Positions 11,487-23,799 of a DNA stretch of 64,000 nucleotides are shown in pieces. Position 1 is the first letter of the stretch; each line of letters begins with the position of its first letter. The notes under the pieces are model-generated. The model was not told the DNA's origin. It saw only the letters and a list, made by a program, of their open reading frames with translations, and did not search any database. The translations under genes were made by a program, and so were the position numbers. Where the stretch lies: assembly GCA_027924645.1 (NCBI GenBank), contig BSBN01001752.1, forward strand, positions 10,992,001 through 11,056,000. The letters run 5' to 3'. This DNA is from Cunninghamia lanceolata (Eukaryota; Streptophyta; Pinopsida; Cupressales; Cupressaceae).

Positions 11487-12863
11487 TGTTAGATTTAGGA
11501 CAAACAACTAAGAGGGGGGGTGAATTAGTTGTCCAAAACTTTCTTCCAATTAATCACTTAAACCCTTTCTTAATTCAACAACATAATAATAAATTAATCA
11601 TGGAAATATAATGCAGTAATTTAAGAGCAAAAACACATTAACACATATGACACCAAGATTTTTAACGTGGAAAACCCGGTTAAGGGAAAAACCACAGGGT
11701 GACTAACCCAAGATTGTATTCTCTATTAGAAGAATAGAAAGAACAAAATGGCACATGCCAAATAGGGCTCATTGCCCGAGCACACTCTTCACAAGAGGCC
11801 CACTGCCTACAGGAGACACACTGTCTATAGAATAATAAGTATTACATACTTGAACTGAAGAATAGCATCTTCACCATGCTTGAGTCAGTTCTATTTAAGC
11901 CCAATATTTTTGCTCTGCCTTTCGCTCCTCTGCTCTCTACCACATTCTCATCTCCACACAATTATTTTGAAATGACTTTACAACTGCTTATTTATACAAG
12001 ACATCGACTTAGGGATAATCATCCAAGTCAGCATTACATTACAGAGCAAACACATAAATACAACATGACTAATTACAAAAAGACTTCATGCGGATCAACA
12101 CACTGTCAGCCACACAGATATGAGACTTCAATCTTCCTTTAGGAACACGCCATTCTTCATAGAACATCTTCAAGATCATCCGCAGGATGTGTAACTCATC
12201 TGATCGGCCTGACTTGGGAAGAACATCATCATCCGGAAGTAATTCTTCAATTGCGAGCTCAATCTTCAATGTGGACCTCCAACATGAATTGGACACAATC
12301 CAAAGACCTCCATAAGATTTCCTGAATCACCAAGAATATCCACACTACTTCTGCTTACTGAAATCATTCTCTCCTTCATCCGGAACCTCAAGAACATAGT
12401 CTGTCATCACTATCATATTGGAATAGATGCTTGCAGACCTCCAAACCATGAACCAATTGAGTTGTCAATTCACATTGACTTCATAAACATTCCACCAAAT
12501 CTGCAGAACAAGATATTTCATTTTCGGTGCTCACCGAACCTATCTGTGTTACTCTGTCACCTCTGAACATTTGCCAGAACCAGTTTTGCTTGAGTGGCCA
12601 TAACTTCTTCATATCTTCATGTGGACCTTTGAAATATTTACTGGATCATCTTAAGACACATATCTACAAACCCTTTGATGCACATCCTCTGATCTTCATC
12701 TTAGCTGGAATCTTTACCTCACTGTCTTCACTGTTCTTCTCTGTTCCTGATAGGACTAATTTTCTCAATATCCTCAGCATATAGCTCATCCAATCCTTAT
12801 CATCAATGCAACAGGAGTATGTTGACATCAATGACAACATCGGTTAGGCCCATACTTGCAACA
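11487..12863 (-). repeat. 5' LTR of Copia B
   Basis: 1377 bp, TGTTAGATTTAGGAC to CTTGCAACA, followed by the target duplication CTTCC. Minus-strand TGTATAAATAAG at 11987-11998 is the likely TATA box for element transcription. The G-loop stem-loop is at 11504-11532. Confidence 0.93.
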
Positions 12864-12868
12864 CTTCC

Positions 12869-14332
12869 TAGTTCTTGAATCTCAAATGAAGGAGAGAATC
12901 TAAAGGTCTTTTCACGATGAACCACTAGATGAACGCCAAGATTCTACAATACCTACATACAAATTAGGGAAAGGTTCTCATGGAAGGGCCTCAAGAAAGA
13001 TATCCTCAAACACATTAGAGAATGCATGACCTACCAATAAAACAAAGCAAAACATGCTTTTCCAGTAGGATTGCTTTAGCCACATCCTATCCCAAATCAT
13101 AATTGGGAATATCCATGAATTTCATCCCAAGCCTCCTTGGATATAAGGAAAAATTTACATTGTGGTGGATAGCCTAATGAAGTATGCACACTTATTTTCT
13201 ATTTATTTAGAACTCAAAGCACATCAAGTGTCTAATTTATTTTTTAGAGAAGTATTTAGGCTACATGGGTTGCCTAAAAATATTGTCAGTGACAATATTT
13301 GGAAGATTCCTTAGCTCTTTTTGGTAAGATCTATTTCATCTGACTAGTATAGAAGTCACTCCCAACACAAGCTATCATCCCCAAACTGATGGACAAATAG
13401 AGATAGTGAACAAATGGCTTGAAGGTTATTTGAGGAACTATGTTTCAAGTCAACAATTAGCTTGGGTTAAGTGGTTACATTTGAGAGAGTGCTACCACAA
13501 CACTACCCACCATATGTCCATTGGCATGTATCTATTCATGATATTATATGATTATGATGCATTAATCTTTGTTGATTTAATGCTCATAGATAGCAAAGTG
13601 CCAGCAACCAATGACTTGGTGAAGCATAATGAAGACATATTAAAGTCACTCAAGGATCACCACTAGCAAGCCAAAAATTGACAAAAAATATAAGTATATT
13701 AGAATTACATAGAGATGCCATTTGAAGTTTGAGATATGGTATTTCTAAGGTTGCATCCTTATAGGCAAACTTCCATCAAAAGTAGTGGGGCTAAAAAGCA
13801 CAAACCCTGCTTTTATGGGCCTTACAAGATCTTGAGGAGAGTTGGTGAAGTTGCATATGAGTTGGAATTGCTAGAAGATAGTACGATTCATAATATTTTT
13901 CACATGTCTCACCTCAAGAGGGCCCTTGGACAACATATCACATTGTTAATGGATCTGCCACCCTTGGATGATGAAGGAAAACTCATATTGGAACTTGATG
14001 CCATCATTGATACTAGGGTGAAGAAGTTGAGGAACATAAGCATTACAAAATATCTGGTTCATTGGAAGAACCTACCTAATGAAGATTCTACTTGGGAAGG
14101 ACCAAAGATCTTGGAGCATCCAAATTTTCATTGCTTGAGGATAGACAATTTTGGGAAGGGTAGACTTGTAATGTCCCTTATCATAAGTATGAAGATGTCA
14201 GAGTCAGTTTCTAGCCTTGGGCGGGACTTAAAACTTTTACATATTGTCATACCTTACATTCCTCACTTCCTTGTTGGTATCAGATATCCCAAAACCTTGA
14301 TCCCTAGCTTCCTACTCCCTTTCTATTTGTAG
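12869..14332 (+). pseudogene. Ty3/gypsy chromovirus remnant, part 2: integrase and chromodomain
   Basis: This continues the frame broken at 5565. Translation gives the integrase core (IYIVVDSLMKYAHLF, FFREVFRLHGLPKNIVSD, TSYHPQTDGQIEIVNKWLEG), the C-terminal part (HKPCFYGPYKILRRVGEVAY) and a chromodomain (about 14000-14140: IDTRVKKLRNISITKYLVHW, then KNLPNEDSTWEGPKIL). The chromodomain marks a chromovirus; it directs integration by binding modified histones. Several stops and shifts lie between 12869 and 13400 and near 13670-13735. The last open frame runs about 55 codons into the putative 3' LTR. Confidence 0.88.
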
Positions 14333-17058
14333 ATCCATGGAATTCCATTTCTGCAAGCACTCAGTATCACCAACCCCCAATCCCCATTCCCTCCAACCAT
14401 TACATCCTTATAGCAAGTGAATCCCTATAACCTCACTGCATTGCTTCTATTCGCATGCAAACCCCCAAACCCTTGCCATATGGCATCCCAACACAATGTA
14501 ATCCCATTGCTCAAAACCTTGACACTAGACCTATAAAGTATTATCTACTTGACCTACTAGTAAGAATTTCCTTGGACCCTCACCTTTTGGCATGCACTTT
14601 CACAAAACCCTATCATTCGAATAGAGAAACTCATAGATCTTCAAGGCCAACTAGAGATGCCATCGACATGCCTGTTCTGGTGTACACAACATGCCCCACT
14701 TTGTCTTTGGCAAAGAGGGGACCTCCGTTATTTTTCTTTTTCTTTCCCTTCTCCTTCTTGTTATAGTTGTCTTTTTAATTTTCTTGACCTTTTGTCTTTT
14801 CTCTTGCTTTTAAAAGTTTTTCGAAGTGTCATATTTTCACCCCTCCTCGATACTCCAATGCTTTTGTTATAGTTTTAGTTCATTGGACTTCTCCATTTTG
14901 ACATGTCAAACAAGAAACCCTGATGTCCTGATCTCAAGTTTTGTTCTTGTGACATCCTCATTAGACTTTTGGTGTTTGCCTTTTTGCATTGCGATGAAGG
15001 CACTCCCGACATCACTATGGTGTCAAAGCTAACTTAAGCCCTTCCCACTTTCTACATTGCATTAATTAACAATCTTTTATGCATGCATGTGAGAGGAGCT
15101 ATTTTAACTCTCGCTTGAATCTTTCTTTTTCACTTTGTGTTTGCATCTTTTCTCGAAGCACTGGAGATTTTAGTCTCACTCTGAACCCTCGATGTAAGAT
15201 TTTGATCACTAGTGCATCCGAGGGCATCTTCTGCATTTGGATCTCGCTACTTGTGACTTGCGGATCCTTTTCCCTGGCTCGCCATTTTCTTGAGTGAGTT
15301 TCTTGTTTTCACATATTTTTCTTTTCTGTTAATGGCATTTTTTATGTTTGCAATTCCACGGGTTGTGTCATTTTTTCATGTTTATGTTGTTGCTTTGCGT
15401 GTTTCACCCTCTTCTTGGCCCCTTCCCATGAGATTTTTAAGATCTTTGCAGAGTTTTCAACGTATTTTGTCTTTTTCTAAGGTTTCCCATCTTCGTCCTT
15501 TTTTCATAAGTCTTCATTTTATAGTGTTGTGTCTTGCTCTCGTCCTGCATCTTTTCTAATTTTCAGGGGTGTTTAAGTCCTTTGTCTTTCTGATTCTTTG
15601 TTGGGTTTAGTTTCTTCTAATTTTTTTCAGGGTTTTAAGTTCAAGCTTGCTTTTTGCTTCTATCATTTTGGTATGAGATCGAGATCTTCTCTAATTTTTG
15701 ACCTCTGACGCTTTAATGTTCTAAGTTATTTGGAGTCACAAGGTCAGAGCGAGTCATCTTGGCATGTAGTTTACGTCATCTTTGACTCCTGATCCTTGAC
15801 TCTACTTCTTCCAATCTAGGTGTTAGACCCTTGCATCTTTTAACAATTTTTAAACATAAGTTCGAGGTCTACTCTATTCTTTGATCTCTGACAACTTAAA
15901 TTAATATCTCCCCAGGATCGGTAGATCAGGTTGCAGGGTTTTGAACCTTTTTAGTATAAATTATAGGATCACCCTGACCCCAAAATTTTACTTAATATCA
16001 TCCTTTAGCAGGTGTCAAACCATGGTGACCTTTGATAATTTGCATATAGAACACAATATGTTTTCTTTGATTATTCTTTGAAGTTATATTATCCTTGGTG
16101 GACTTACAAGGCATCTTGGCAATCGTTGAGGGATTCTAATGGATGGTTTTGGTTTTCTTTTGTAGAAATGCAAGGGAATCTCCCAAATAGAGAGGTGGAG
16201 CATGATTCAAAGGGGTACCATCCATCTTTTAGAATGATCTTAGTGTATTTCAGTATTGGAGATGCAGATCTGGGACAAGTTGGAGAAAGTTGCAGAAAGC
16301 TTATAAGAAGAAGATTAGAGTTTATCATTATTAGCACATCATTGATTTGGGGCCAGTTCAAGTGGGTGCTTCCTCTAAAGGCTCTTTGGCATCATCCAAG
16401 AAGTTGGGGAACCACTTACATCCAGGATGACAGAAGAGAAATAACAACTATTGGAGGAGGGATTCTCAAAATTGGACTTGAAGAGATTTCAATATGTCAC
16501 CATGCATTGATCTTCTAGCACGAGCCTCCCCAATATTTTTGATCTATACCATCAAAGAAGTAGTGGTTGTTCCCTCCCTTCTTTGACAATAAAGGCTACT
16601 TAAATGCCTGAAGTAGTTTGGAAATTTACCTAAATTCAAGGCCAACCTAATTTTGAGATTCAAGTTAAACATGTAAATTGACAATGGCTTTGTCCCTTTC
16701 GACTGACTTGGCTATGAATTTAATAAGACAACACCTCTATATAAAGAGGATGCCATTCTTAGATATAGAGATAGATAGGGAGATATAGAGTAGAGCAGAA
16801 GGGTTCATAGAAATTTGGTGGCAAGGCCACAAATTTTGTAAGGCATGTAAAGTGGCAAGTTATAATACATTTACAGTGTAGGAATCTTGTCATTTGTAAT
16901 TCATCAATGTTTGGTGCCCATCAATAAAAGATTTATTCGGTCTTCTCTATCTCCTTTATTTATGGTGGTGATGTGCTTAATATTTCATTTGTTCTCAAGG
17001 TATATTCTGATGAGATGAATGGTTAGTAGTTATTAAGGAATATAGTATGGTCATTACA
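14167..17058 (+). repeat. Putative 2.9-kb 3' LTR of the chromovirus
   Basis: A purine-rich tract (GGGAAGGGTAGA) is followed at 14167 by TGTAATGTCC, and GGTCATTACA ends at 17058, giving matching inverted ends and TG...CA borders. A TATA box (TATATAAA, 16738-16745) and an AATAAA signal (16923-16928) lie about 320 and 135 bp before the right end, the order expected for U3-R-U5. No second copy is in the window, so the edges rest on these signals alone. A 146-codon frame at 16078-16518 inside U3 is not recognised as a protein. Confidence 0.55.
16738..16745 (+). promoter_or_regulatory. TATA box of the putative chromovirus LTR
   Basis: TATATAAA in a locally GC-richer context, with AATAAA 178 bp downstream. 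It fits an LTR promoter driving plus-strand transcription. Confidence 0.5.
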
Positions 17059-19640
17059 CATGTAATATGGTGTTCCATGCTTTTATTCTGATCTTCTGAT
17101 CACTCCCTGAGACTCTTGCATCTGATCTATGAATGACTGCGTGGAATATCAGTCATAACACTTTGAGTTATTTTGAATCTCATCTGATACATTGGGACAA
17201 GTGGAGATCAATACAAAAGCTATCCATTTATTTCCTTACTCTCTCTCTAAAACCCTTATCTTTTGATCTTTCTTATATAATTCTTGATAATTTAGGAGTA
17301 GGTTAAGGTTAGATTAAGATCTTATCAATCACAAACTTGTTGATATAAATTGGATTCATCCTACTTGCAAGTCACCCTATTGTTGGTATGGCACTATATA
17401 TGTTTACATAAGAGAAATAGGTGGTTGGATAAGCTTGTTCATATATGGTTTATCTTATCTGTTGATCTCCTTGTACAATTAACCTCATGTTTACTTGATT
17501 ACTAGCAACCCCTCATATAGGTAAAGATACATAAGCCATTGATCTATCCAACACGGCTGAGACCCAACTAATAGGGACCTTGGGGGTATCAATCTGTCAA
17601 GGTTGATTTCCTTTTAGGAGAGGTGGTGCATCTTGTGTTCTACTTGATTGTTGTCGAGTGTGTTAAAACACCCCTCAATAAGGCCCAATTTTGAATGTAA
17701 AATAATGCAAAACTCTCAAACAACTCTCGACACATTTTGGCCCATGTTAGGCCTTCAACTCCTATATAAGGTGAGAAACTTCACCAATTGGGATCATTTG
17801 GATCATGACATCAAACTCCAAACCCTAGTTCAAGCACTTGTGTTTAACAGTTGGATCTAAGGATGAAACTCCTTAGATTTGGAGGTAAGAGGATCAAAAC
17901 CCTTTGGTTTTGGAGGAAAGATTCATACAAAGGTTGCATGAGTGCTTCAACCTATAATGTAGAAAATTGTATACCCTTGCAATTTCATGCTATATCTTGG
18001 GATTGCTTTAGTGTCCATAGTCTTAGCATATTTTATGGATCATTTGAGCCTAGCCTTAGCCTTTCGTCACTAGATTGCCAAATTTCTTTATCAAATTCTA
18101 ATTCTGCTCACTGTCTTGGGATCACATGCTATGTTTTGAGCAATTTCTCTAAGACACTAGCATGATGTGTAGATGTCCACATGACATGCTAATGTCCTAT
18201 GAGTTTCCAACAAATTAAACATTATTTCCCACCTAGCTACCTTTTGCTGCCTACTGTAATGCTTGTATGTGAAACAAATGCCTTCAACATCTAAATCTGA
18301 CTCTTTAACTTCCAAGAAACCCTTTTGAAAACCTAGCTTTGGTTAGATTCTTCTCCCACCACAAGAAATCTATCTTTAGCTCTCTTCTCTCTACTATGCT
18401 TGGCTACACACTCCATCGGTGAAACTTGTTGAAGCTACGTGTTGTTGGACTTTCATTGACAACTCCAAAGATCTCACCTCTTTCCTTCTACATCATGCTT
18501 TGGTAATATTGTTCTTGCTTTTATTTTGAATAATATTTCTACAATCTCTATTACATTTCTATTCTCTATTGAAAAATATCTTGGTGTCCATCACCACATG
18601 TTTATCCTGTTATACACACACTAGGTTGTCCTTTCCCATAGACTAGGGTTTAATATTTATAGATTTATTTTATTGTCATTTCTCTTGATTCCTAAACATG
18701 TGTAGGATAGGAGCACACACCATTTTCCAATCTCATTGTCATTAGCTATCCATAGAGGTAAAAAGACTAACATAGGGGCTTGATTCACTCTTGGAAAGCT
18801 TCCAAATAACCCCAAACACTTTCTTGTCCTCAACTATATGTATTTGGGAGGAATTCAACTACATAGAGGTTTGTTGGTTCTTCCCCTTTGCTTGCCATTT
18901 ATATTTTCTTTTTAAAATGCATAGATCTTATTATTTCCTTTCATTTCCTATATCATTTATTGTCACCTAAAATATTACTCTTGTTTTCCTTATTTCTTGT
19001 TGTGTAGGTGAGTTCAAAATCAAGTGAAAATTTTATATTTTACAACTTTTTTGGGATGATAGTATGACACTGTAAGCGCCAAAATCACGCACAACCTCCA
19101 CAAGGACCCCGATGATGACTCACAATCCTTGTCACATACATGTAAGCATGAAATAACATCCTCTCAGCAGCAATTTTCTTGGTGATGTGTGTTTTCTTCC
19201 TCTTTGTGTTGTTTCCTCTTTGTTGTTTTCTCCCTCTCTTTGCTTTCGACACTTGTTGATTTGCGTTTCTTGTGCTTACAACTTTGTCCCTAAGCCTTGT
19301 ATTCATCCATTTGTGTGTTTTCATCTCTCCTTAGTGTTTTTCATCAATTCCCACCTCTAGAGGCCTTCTAGAGGTCCTCCCAATCCATCTCCCACTTTCA
19401 ATTTTTAGTTTCACTTAACCAATCCAAATCTCCCCATATTATTTCCAGATCTCCCTCGGGAGATCCTACTTTTGCAAGTGGAGATTTGGATTTTGACTTC
19501 TAATTGACCTATTTTCAAAGGCAGATCCCCTTCTTTTCTCCTCCTCTTCCATTTCCCATCATGCACTTGAACCCAAGTGTCCTCCTCTAAGGGTCGCCCA
19601 TGGGTCGCCCCTGGGTGATCCATTTTCTATTCACAAAAGA
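17059..19640. other. No gene recognised; old repeat-derived DNA
   Basis: A TATA-like CTATATAAGG lies at 17762-17771 in sequence that looks like an LTR promoter region, but I could not find matching ends. TGTAAGCGCCAAAATC at 19071 could be an LTR start. 19180-19620 is pyrimidine-rich. No protein motif was seen. Confidence 0.4.
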
Positions 19641-19644
19641 CTAG

Positions 19645-19764
19645 AAAGGCCCTTATATGGTCAAAGAAGATGTTGGAAATGGTGCCTATCTCTTGTGCAT
19701 AATGGAGGGAGAGGAATTTGGTGAAATAGTCAATGCCTTTCACCTCAAGAAATACTATGTCTAA
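19645..19764 (+). pseudogene. Gypsy (Tat/Athila-like) polyprotein C-terminus
   Basis: Forty codons ending in TAA read KGPYMVKEDVGNGAYLLCIM, then EGEEFGEIVNAFHLKKYYV. This is the typical end of a Ty3/gypsy integrase from the Tat/Athila side of the family (compare the Tat element here, which ends GAYTLSTPEG...NSVHLKKFYP). A TAG lies immediately upstream (19642-19644) and no upstream integrase is visible, so only the tail survives. It shows that a second, older gypsy element lay here in plus orientation. Confidence 0.75.
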
Positions 19765-21635
19765 AAATACAAAAAAATCAAATATTCTAAAAATACAAAA
19801 AAAATGTCAAAAAGAATTTTGTTTCTTGCACTTTAGTATCATTTTGTTCATCTTGCATTACAGTGAATGAATTGCTCTTGTATTATTTTCTTTTCGGTAA
19901 GGAGTCTAAGGTTTCCTAGGTATACACAATCCTTTCAGGTCCTGATATTCCCCATTTTCACAGTCGCCATTCTCCCCCTTCATTCCCTGTGATTTTAATC
20001 AAAGCCTATCTCTTAGATTTACATTGATCCTAGTCTTAATGAGTCAAGATGTTGAGTCTAAGAAAATTTAGTATTCAAACCTGTTACATCAGAAAATGTC
20101 TCCCAAGGGCATTTTCCCTCTTATGTTTAGCTCTTGGGTCCTTTAGAATGCATTTAGATCATCTTACATGTTAATGATGACTTCCAGTGAAGAAACCCCT
20201 AAGTTTTATGGAAAATGGGACTTAGGGGATGCACTTGTGATGAACCCTGCCTGAAATAGGAGGGAGGACTTGGGCACCTGCACCCTAGTCCTACCCTATT
20301 TTGGGTCAAGACCTAAATCTTAGTGTTGGTTATGTGACCCTTATTAGGTCCTATGCTGACACCTCAAGTTTGAATTATGACTTTCTTGGCAGGAATTTGT
20401 TTAGTTGCATATATAAGCATGTTTCGACATTCATTTGTAAACTAGATGGACATTGTGAACTTGTGATTTTATGCAAAAATGATTCAAGGCATTCATTGTG
20501 TTACAAAGCAGTATTTTGCTGTTATTGTGTTTGTGATTACAGATTTGACTCCATCTCCTCATGGCATGAAAGAGCATCTTCCTTCCATGAGAGCTACACT
20601 TCAAAGGTGACATTCATTTGTGTTTTCAATCATTTATCAATTGGTTTTTGCTTCTATCCCACAAGGATATGCGCTCTTTATTTGACAACAATGTTTGAAT
20701 GTCTCTCTGGAGCTTGATCGAGGCAAGCCTCTAAACACCACAACCCCCAACCCACTTTTCTGTGATTGCAAGTTACAGGTTTTAGAAGCAGAAGTGTAGT
20801 TGCAGGGAGGCATTACAGATTGTCAGAAGTGCAGAGCAAAGAAGAAAATTAGGGCTTAGACTAGGGCACCTACTCATTAGTTCTCTAGATTCTGATGTAG
20901 TGAAATCTCTGTGACAGTAGAATTGTGTTGTAGACATTCTTCAGAGATCCCAATAGAAATAGGTACATTGGACTAATTCACCCACTCATTAGTCCCTAAC
21001 TTTTTTGTACACCAAACTTTGAAATCTGGTATGTATTTGATTATCATTTAATATCTCTGTGTGCGATCATTTTCTGTGATTTGTCTGTTTGTTTATGATT
21101 TTATGAAATTAGGGTTTTGAGCATAATCAGGCTTAATTAAACAACAAATTCACACAATTCCAATCTTCCTGTCTATTCCAAGTGACATGAGATATGTAGT
21201 AGAGTTCTCTACTTGGTTAAATGTCCTTGAATGTTGGTGTGAAAGGAGGATTCCACATAAACCCTTGAAATTACCAAACCCCCATCTTTTCACACTAAAC
21301 ATTTTGGTGAACCGGTGTTTTAAGGATTTTTGCACCTTTCTGAGTATTGTACTTCAAACTTACATTCATTTCATTCATTCATTTCATTTTCATATTATTG
21401 CATTTGAAAAAGGACAAAAAAATTGAAAAATTGGAAAAATTTGAAAAAATTAGCATTTTAGCTTGCATTTTCAAATAATTTGAATTAATTTGCATTTAAT
21501 TTCATTTAATTTATGTTATTATCATCAAATCTAATTTAAATTATAGAAATTCATCATTCATCATTCATTTACCTTGCATTTTCATGCTTAAATCGTCAAA
21601 AAATGCTTGAAATTGTCCATTTTTCATATAACCTA
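19765..21635 (+). mobile_element. Probable 3' part and LTR of an old gypsy element
   Basis: This follows the polyprotein tail above. It contains A-rich short repeats just after the stop, a purine tract near 20250 (AGGAGGGAGGA), a TATA-like CATATATAAG near 20409, and at 21300-21315 the sequence ACA-TTT-TGGTGAACCGG. That could be an LTR end followed by a primer-binding site and then an A/T-rich leader (21410-21620), as in Tat-type elements. Neither the left LTR edge nor the tRNA is established. No coding region was seen. Confidence 0.35.
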
Positions 21636-21835
21636 CACTAGTAGAATTTGGGAAATAAATGACTAAGTGACTAAAACTTTTAGTCACAACAACTAAAAAT
21701 GACTAAATTCTACTATTGTTTTTTCAACTCAGCTATAAATGAGTAAATAAATGACTAATTTGGTCGTTGACTAAAAAATTATTTAGTCACAGAAATAAAA
21801 ATGACTAAATAGTTAGTCACGCAAATACAAATTAG
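21636..21835 (+). repeat. CACTA-type transposon end with subterminal motifs
   Basis: The sequence CACTAGTAGAATTTGG starts at 21636 and resembles terminal inverted repeats of plant CACTA (En/Spm) elements. Within the next 200 bp the motif TGACTAA or its complement TTAGTCA occurs about nine times on both strands, like the subterminal transposase-binding arrays of CACTA elements. A partial inverted copy (AAATTCTACTATTG) lies at 21705-21718. A matching right end was not found, so whether it belongs with the transposase at 51061 is unproved. Confidence 0.55.
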
Positions 21836-21922
21836 ACAAAATTAAAAAAAAGATTTTCGAGAAATTATTAATAGGATGTATTGGCGCAATTCATTATTTG
21901 TGTTCATTGAATTCCTCCTTCG

Positions 21923-22240
21923 TTAGTTGGTTACTTGCAGCTCTGTTGTAAAAATGGCCAACACAGGGCGGTGATCCGAAAGTCTACTCTCTACCCTCTC
22001 ATATGATAATTGTTTCATTCCTTTCCCATACCAAAGTATTTGATCACACCTACAAAAGGAAAATGAAACAATGTGGGTCTATTGCCGAGATCTAAAAGGG
22101 GTAAAATTTGAAGAGATGAACTACATATAAATTGCATTGTCCTACCAGTCTGGAATGTGGTGTTTTCCCCCTGGTTTATCTTGGGTACCATAGTATTGGT
22201 CTGAATTTGCAACATATTGCACTAAGGCATTTTGAGTTAT
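21923..22240 (-). pseudogene. Inositol-polyphosphate 5-phosphatase-like gene fragment (last two exons)
   Basis: Minus strand. Exon A (about 22240 to 22146) encodes ANSDQYYGTQDKPGGKHHIP and D. A 96-bp intron (22145-22050) has GT...AG borders and a pyrimidine-rich acceptor. Exon B (22049-21923) encodes WCDQILWYGKGMKQLSY, then SDHRPVLAIF, and ends at TAA. Splicing rebuilds PDWCDQILWYG across the junction. WCD(R)IL and SDHRPV are signature motifs of 5-phosphatases, which remove the 5-phosphate of inositol phosphates and phosphoinositides. Two motif residues are atypical (Asp before WCD, Gln for Arg). Upstream exons with the catalytic GDLN-type motif are absent, so this is a fragment. It lies 90 bp inside the CACTA end. 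Confidence 0.65.
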
Positions 22241-22350
22241 AGCAGCTATTTGCATGGGTGATAAAGAGGAGAGGACCTGGAGACTTCTGAAAAGGCGGGC
22301 AAAGAATTTAGAGTTTTTTGCAATGAATTTGAAGTCAGTGAGGCCCTCTG

Positions 22351-22410
22351 CAGCAAAGTTAAATTTGGGGATGCCCTTTACAGCAAAGTTAGATTTGGGG
22401 ACACCCTCTG
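22351..22410. repeat. Two tandem 30-bp units
   Basis: CAGCAAAGTTARATTTGGGG is part of a 30-bp unit repeated at 22351-22380 and 22381-22410. The minus strand stays open across it and continues towards exon A of the 5-phosphatase-like fragment. I cannot say whether it is coding. Confidence 0.7.
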
Positions 22411-22501
22411 TAGCTAATTCAGAGGTAATTTGAAACCCTCATTACATTTATAAACACAAAATATATAACTTTGTGATTGGCAACTTACAGTAGTTACAAT
22501 C

Positions 22502-23032
22502 TGTTGATAACTGAGAGGGGGGGTGAATCTGTTATCTTAATTATTTCAGCTTTCTGAATTTCCTTATCAATTAGTGCAGTATTAAATTAAATAAGCAAAC
22601 ATAACCATGAAATGGAAATAACATCAATACACATGACACAATGATTTTGACGTGGAAAACCCTGTTAGGGGAAAAACCACAAGGTGATTAACCCAAGATT
22701 GTATTCTCTGTTAGAAGAATAAGATAGTACAGAATGGCACTTGCCAATTAGGGCTCACTGCCCGAGCACACTACTTACAAGAGGCTCATTGCCTACAATA
22801 GTTTATACAAGGAAACTAGATACTTGAAATGATGAGAAGCATCCACAAATGCTGAGGTTTAGTTCCGGTTAAGCTCAATATACTAATCTGTTGCACTTCA
22901 TTCTTACTCTCTTAGGGGCTGCTGTCCTGTTACATTCCGGACCTGTCTTACTGCCTTCACACTGCTCTTCTGATTTTCTTCGTACCAATCAATACACCAC
23001 ACACACCTTCACATCCAAATCTATTTGGTATA
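22502..23032 (-). repeat. 3' LTR of element C, left half
   Basis: Starts TGTTGATAACTGAGAGG. It is interrupted after 531 bp by the Tat element within the LTR's own TATA region (GTATATATATCC). The second half resumes at 41354. The G-loop stem-loop is at 22506-22536. Confidence 0.93.
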
Positions 23033-23799
23033 TGTGATAGGTGAAAGTCAGGTGTAGCAGATCAGACATAGTCATGAAACCCTAACCCTACCATCATCAA
23101 GGAATCTAATCTAAATGAAATCAAAGAACAATGCAATTCAAGCATAACATCACCTAGACCGTGCAATTCCTTGTTTGAGGGATGTGGACTGCTTCTTCAA
23201 CAATGAACAATTGCAAAGCTGAAAGCTGCCATGATTGATGATAAAAGCTCAAGTGAATGCTCAAATGCTTAAGATGATAATGTAGGTGCTATATGATTGC
23301 TGTATATGATTACTGGATTGCTGGATTGCTGGATGTCTCATATGGAGTGAGAGGGTGCTTATATAGGACTTAGCCAAGATCAATCAACGGTGGAGATTTA
23401 GAGGTTATGTGAATGGCTAGGATTGAAAGTTACTAAATTTAGATTCCATTAATTGTGCATGTGAAGGCTTGTAAATAAAAGTTGTTTTACAACACATGAT
23501 TGACTGGACAAGTGTTGGAATGTGATAAACGATAAGGGCTTAATTCATTTTGAATTAGTTGGGATATGAGTTGGAAATTAATTAAATAAATAAAATTTAT
23601 TCAATTAATAGGATAAATGAATAAAATGGGATAAGACATGATGTGGAATTAATTAAATAAATACAATTTATTTAATTAATTGGCTAAGTGAATGAAAATG
23701 GGATTTTAATTAAATAAATAAAATTTATTTAATTAATTGGCTAATGGATTAGTGGTTTAACAAGGTGTTGCTAGACATGGACAAATTTGAGTGTCTACA
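23033..23799 (-). repeat. 3' LTR of the Tat element
   Basis: 767 bp, plus-strand ends TGTGATAGG and GTGTCTACA. The adjacent minus-strand purine run AAAGAGGGGCAAAA (23800-23813) is the PPT. Three AT-rich foldback units (TTAATTAAATAAAT paired with ATTTATTTAATTAA) lie at about 23575-23750. The TATA box on the minus strand is at 23357-23366. Confidence 0.95.

Larger units (their letters stand above)
5566..12863 (-). mobile_element. Copia element B, full length (7.3 kb), non-functional
   Basis: This is a complete Ty1/copia element in minus orientation: 5' LTR 11487-12863, PBS, gag, protease, integrase, RT, RNase H, PPT cluster and 3' LTR 5566-6944. A perfect 5-bp target duplication CTTCC flanks it (5561-5565 and 12864-12868). 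Removing it rejoins the gypsy frame (NKSFL then VLESQMKE). The terminal TG of the 3' LTR has become TA. Domain order PR-IN-RT-RH defines Copia, and the repeated PPTs suggest the Sirevirus group. Several stops, frameshifts and two catalytic Asp-to-Asn changes show that this copy is dead. By eye the LTRs differ by several percent, so it is older than the Tat insertion at 23033. Confidence 0.92.

Noticed and set aside
16078..16518. 146-codon open frame as a gene
   Set aside because: It lies in the U3 part of the putative chromovirus LTR and has no recognisable motif.
21636..21718. Complete 83-bp MITE with CACTAGTAGAATTT ends
   Set aside because: The inner copy (AAATTCTACTATTG) is imperfect and the subterminal motifs continue past it to 21835, so a larger CACTA end is more likely.
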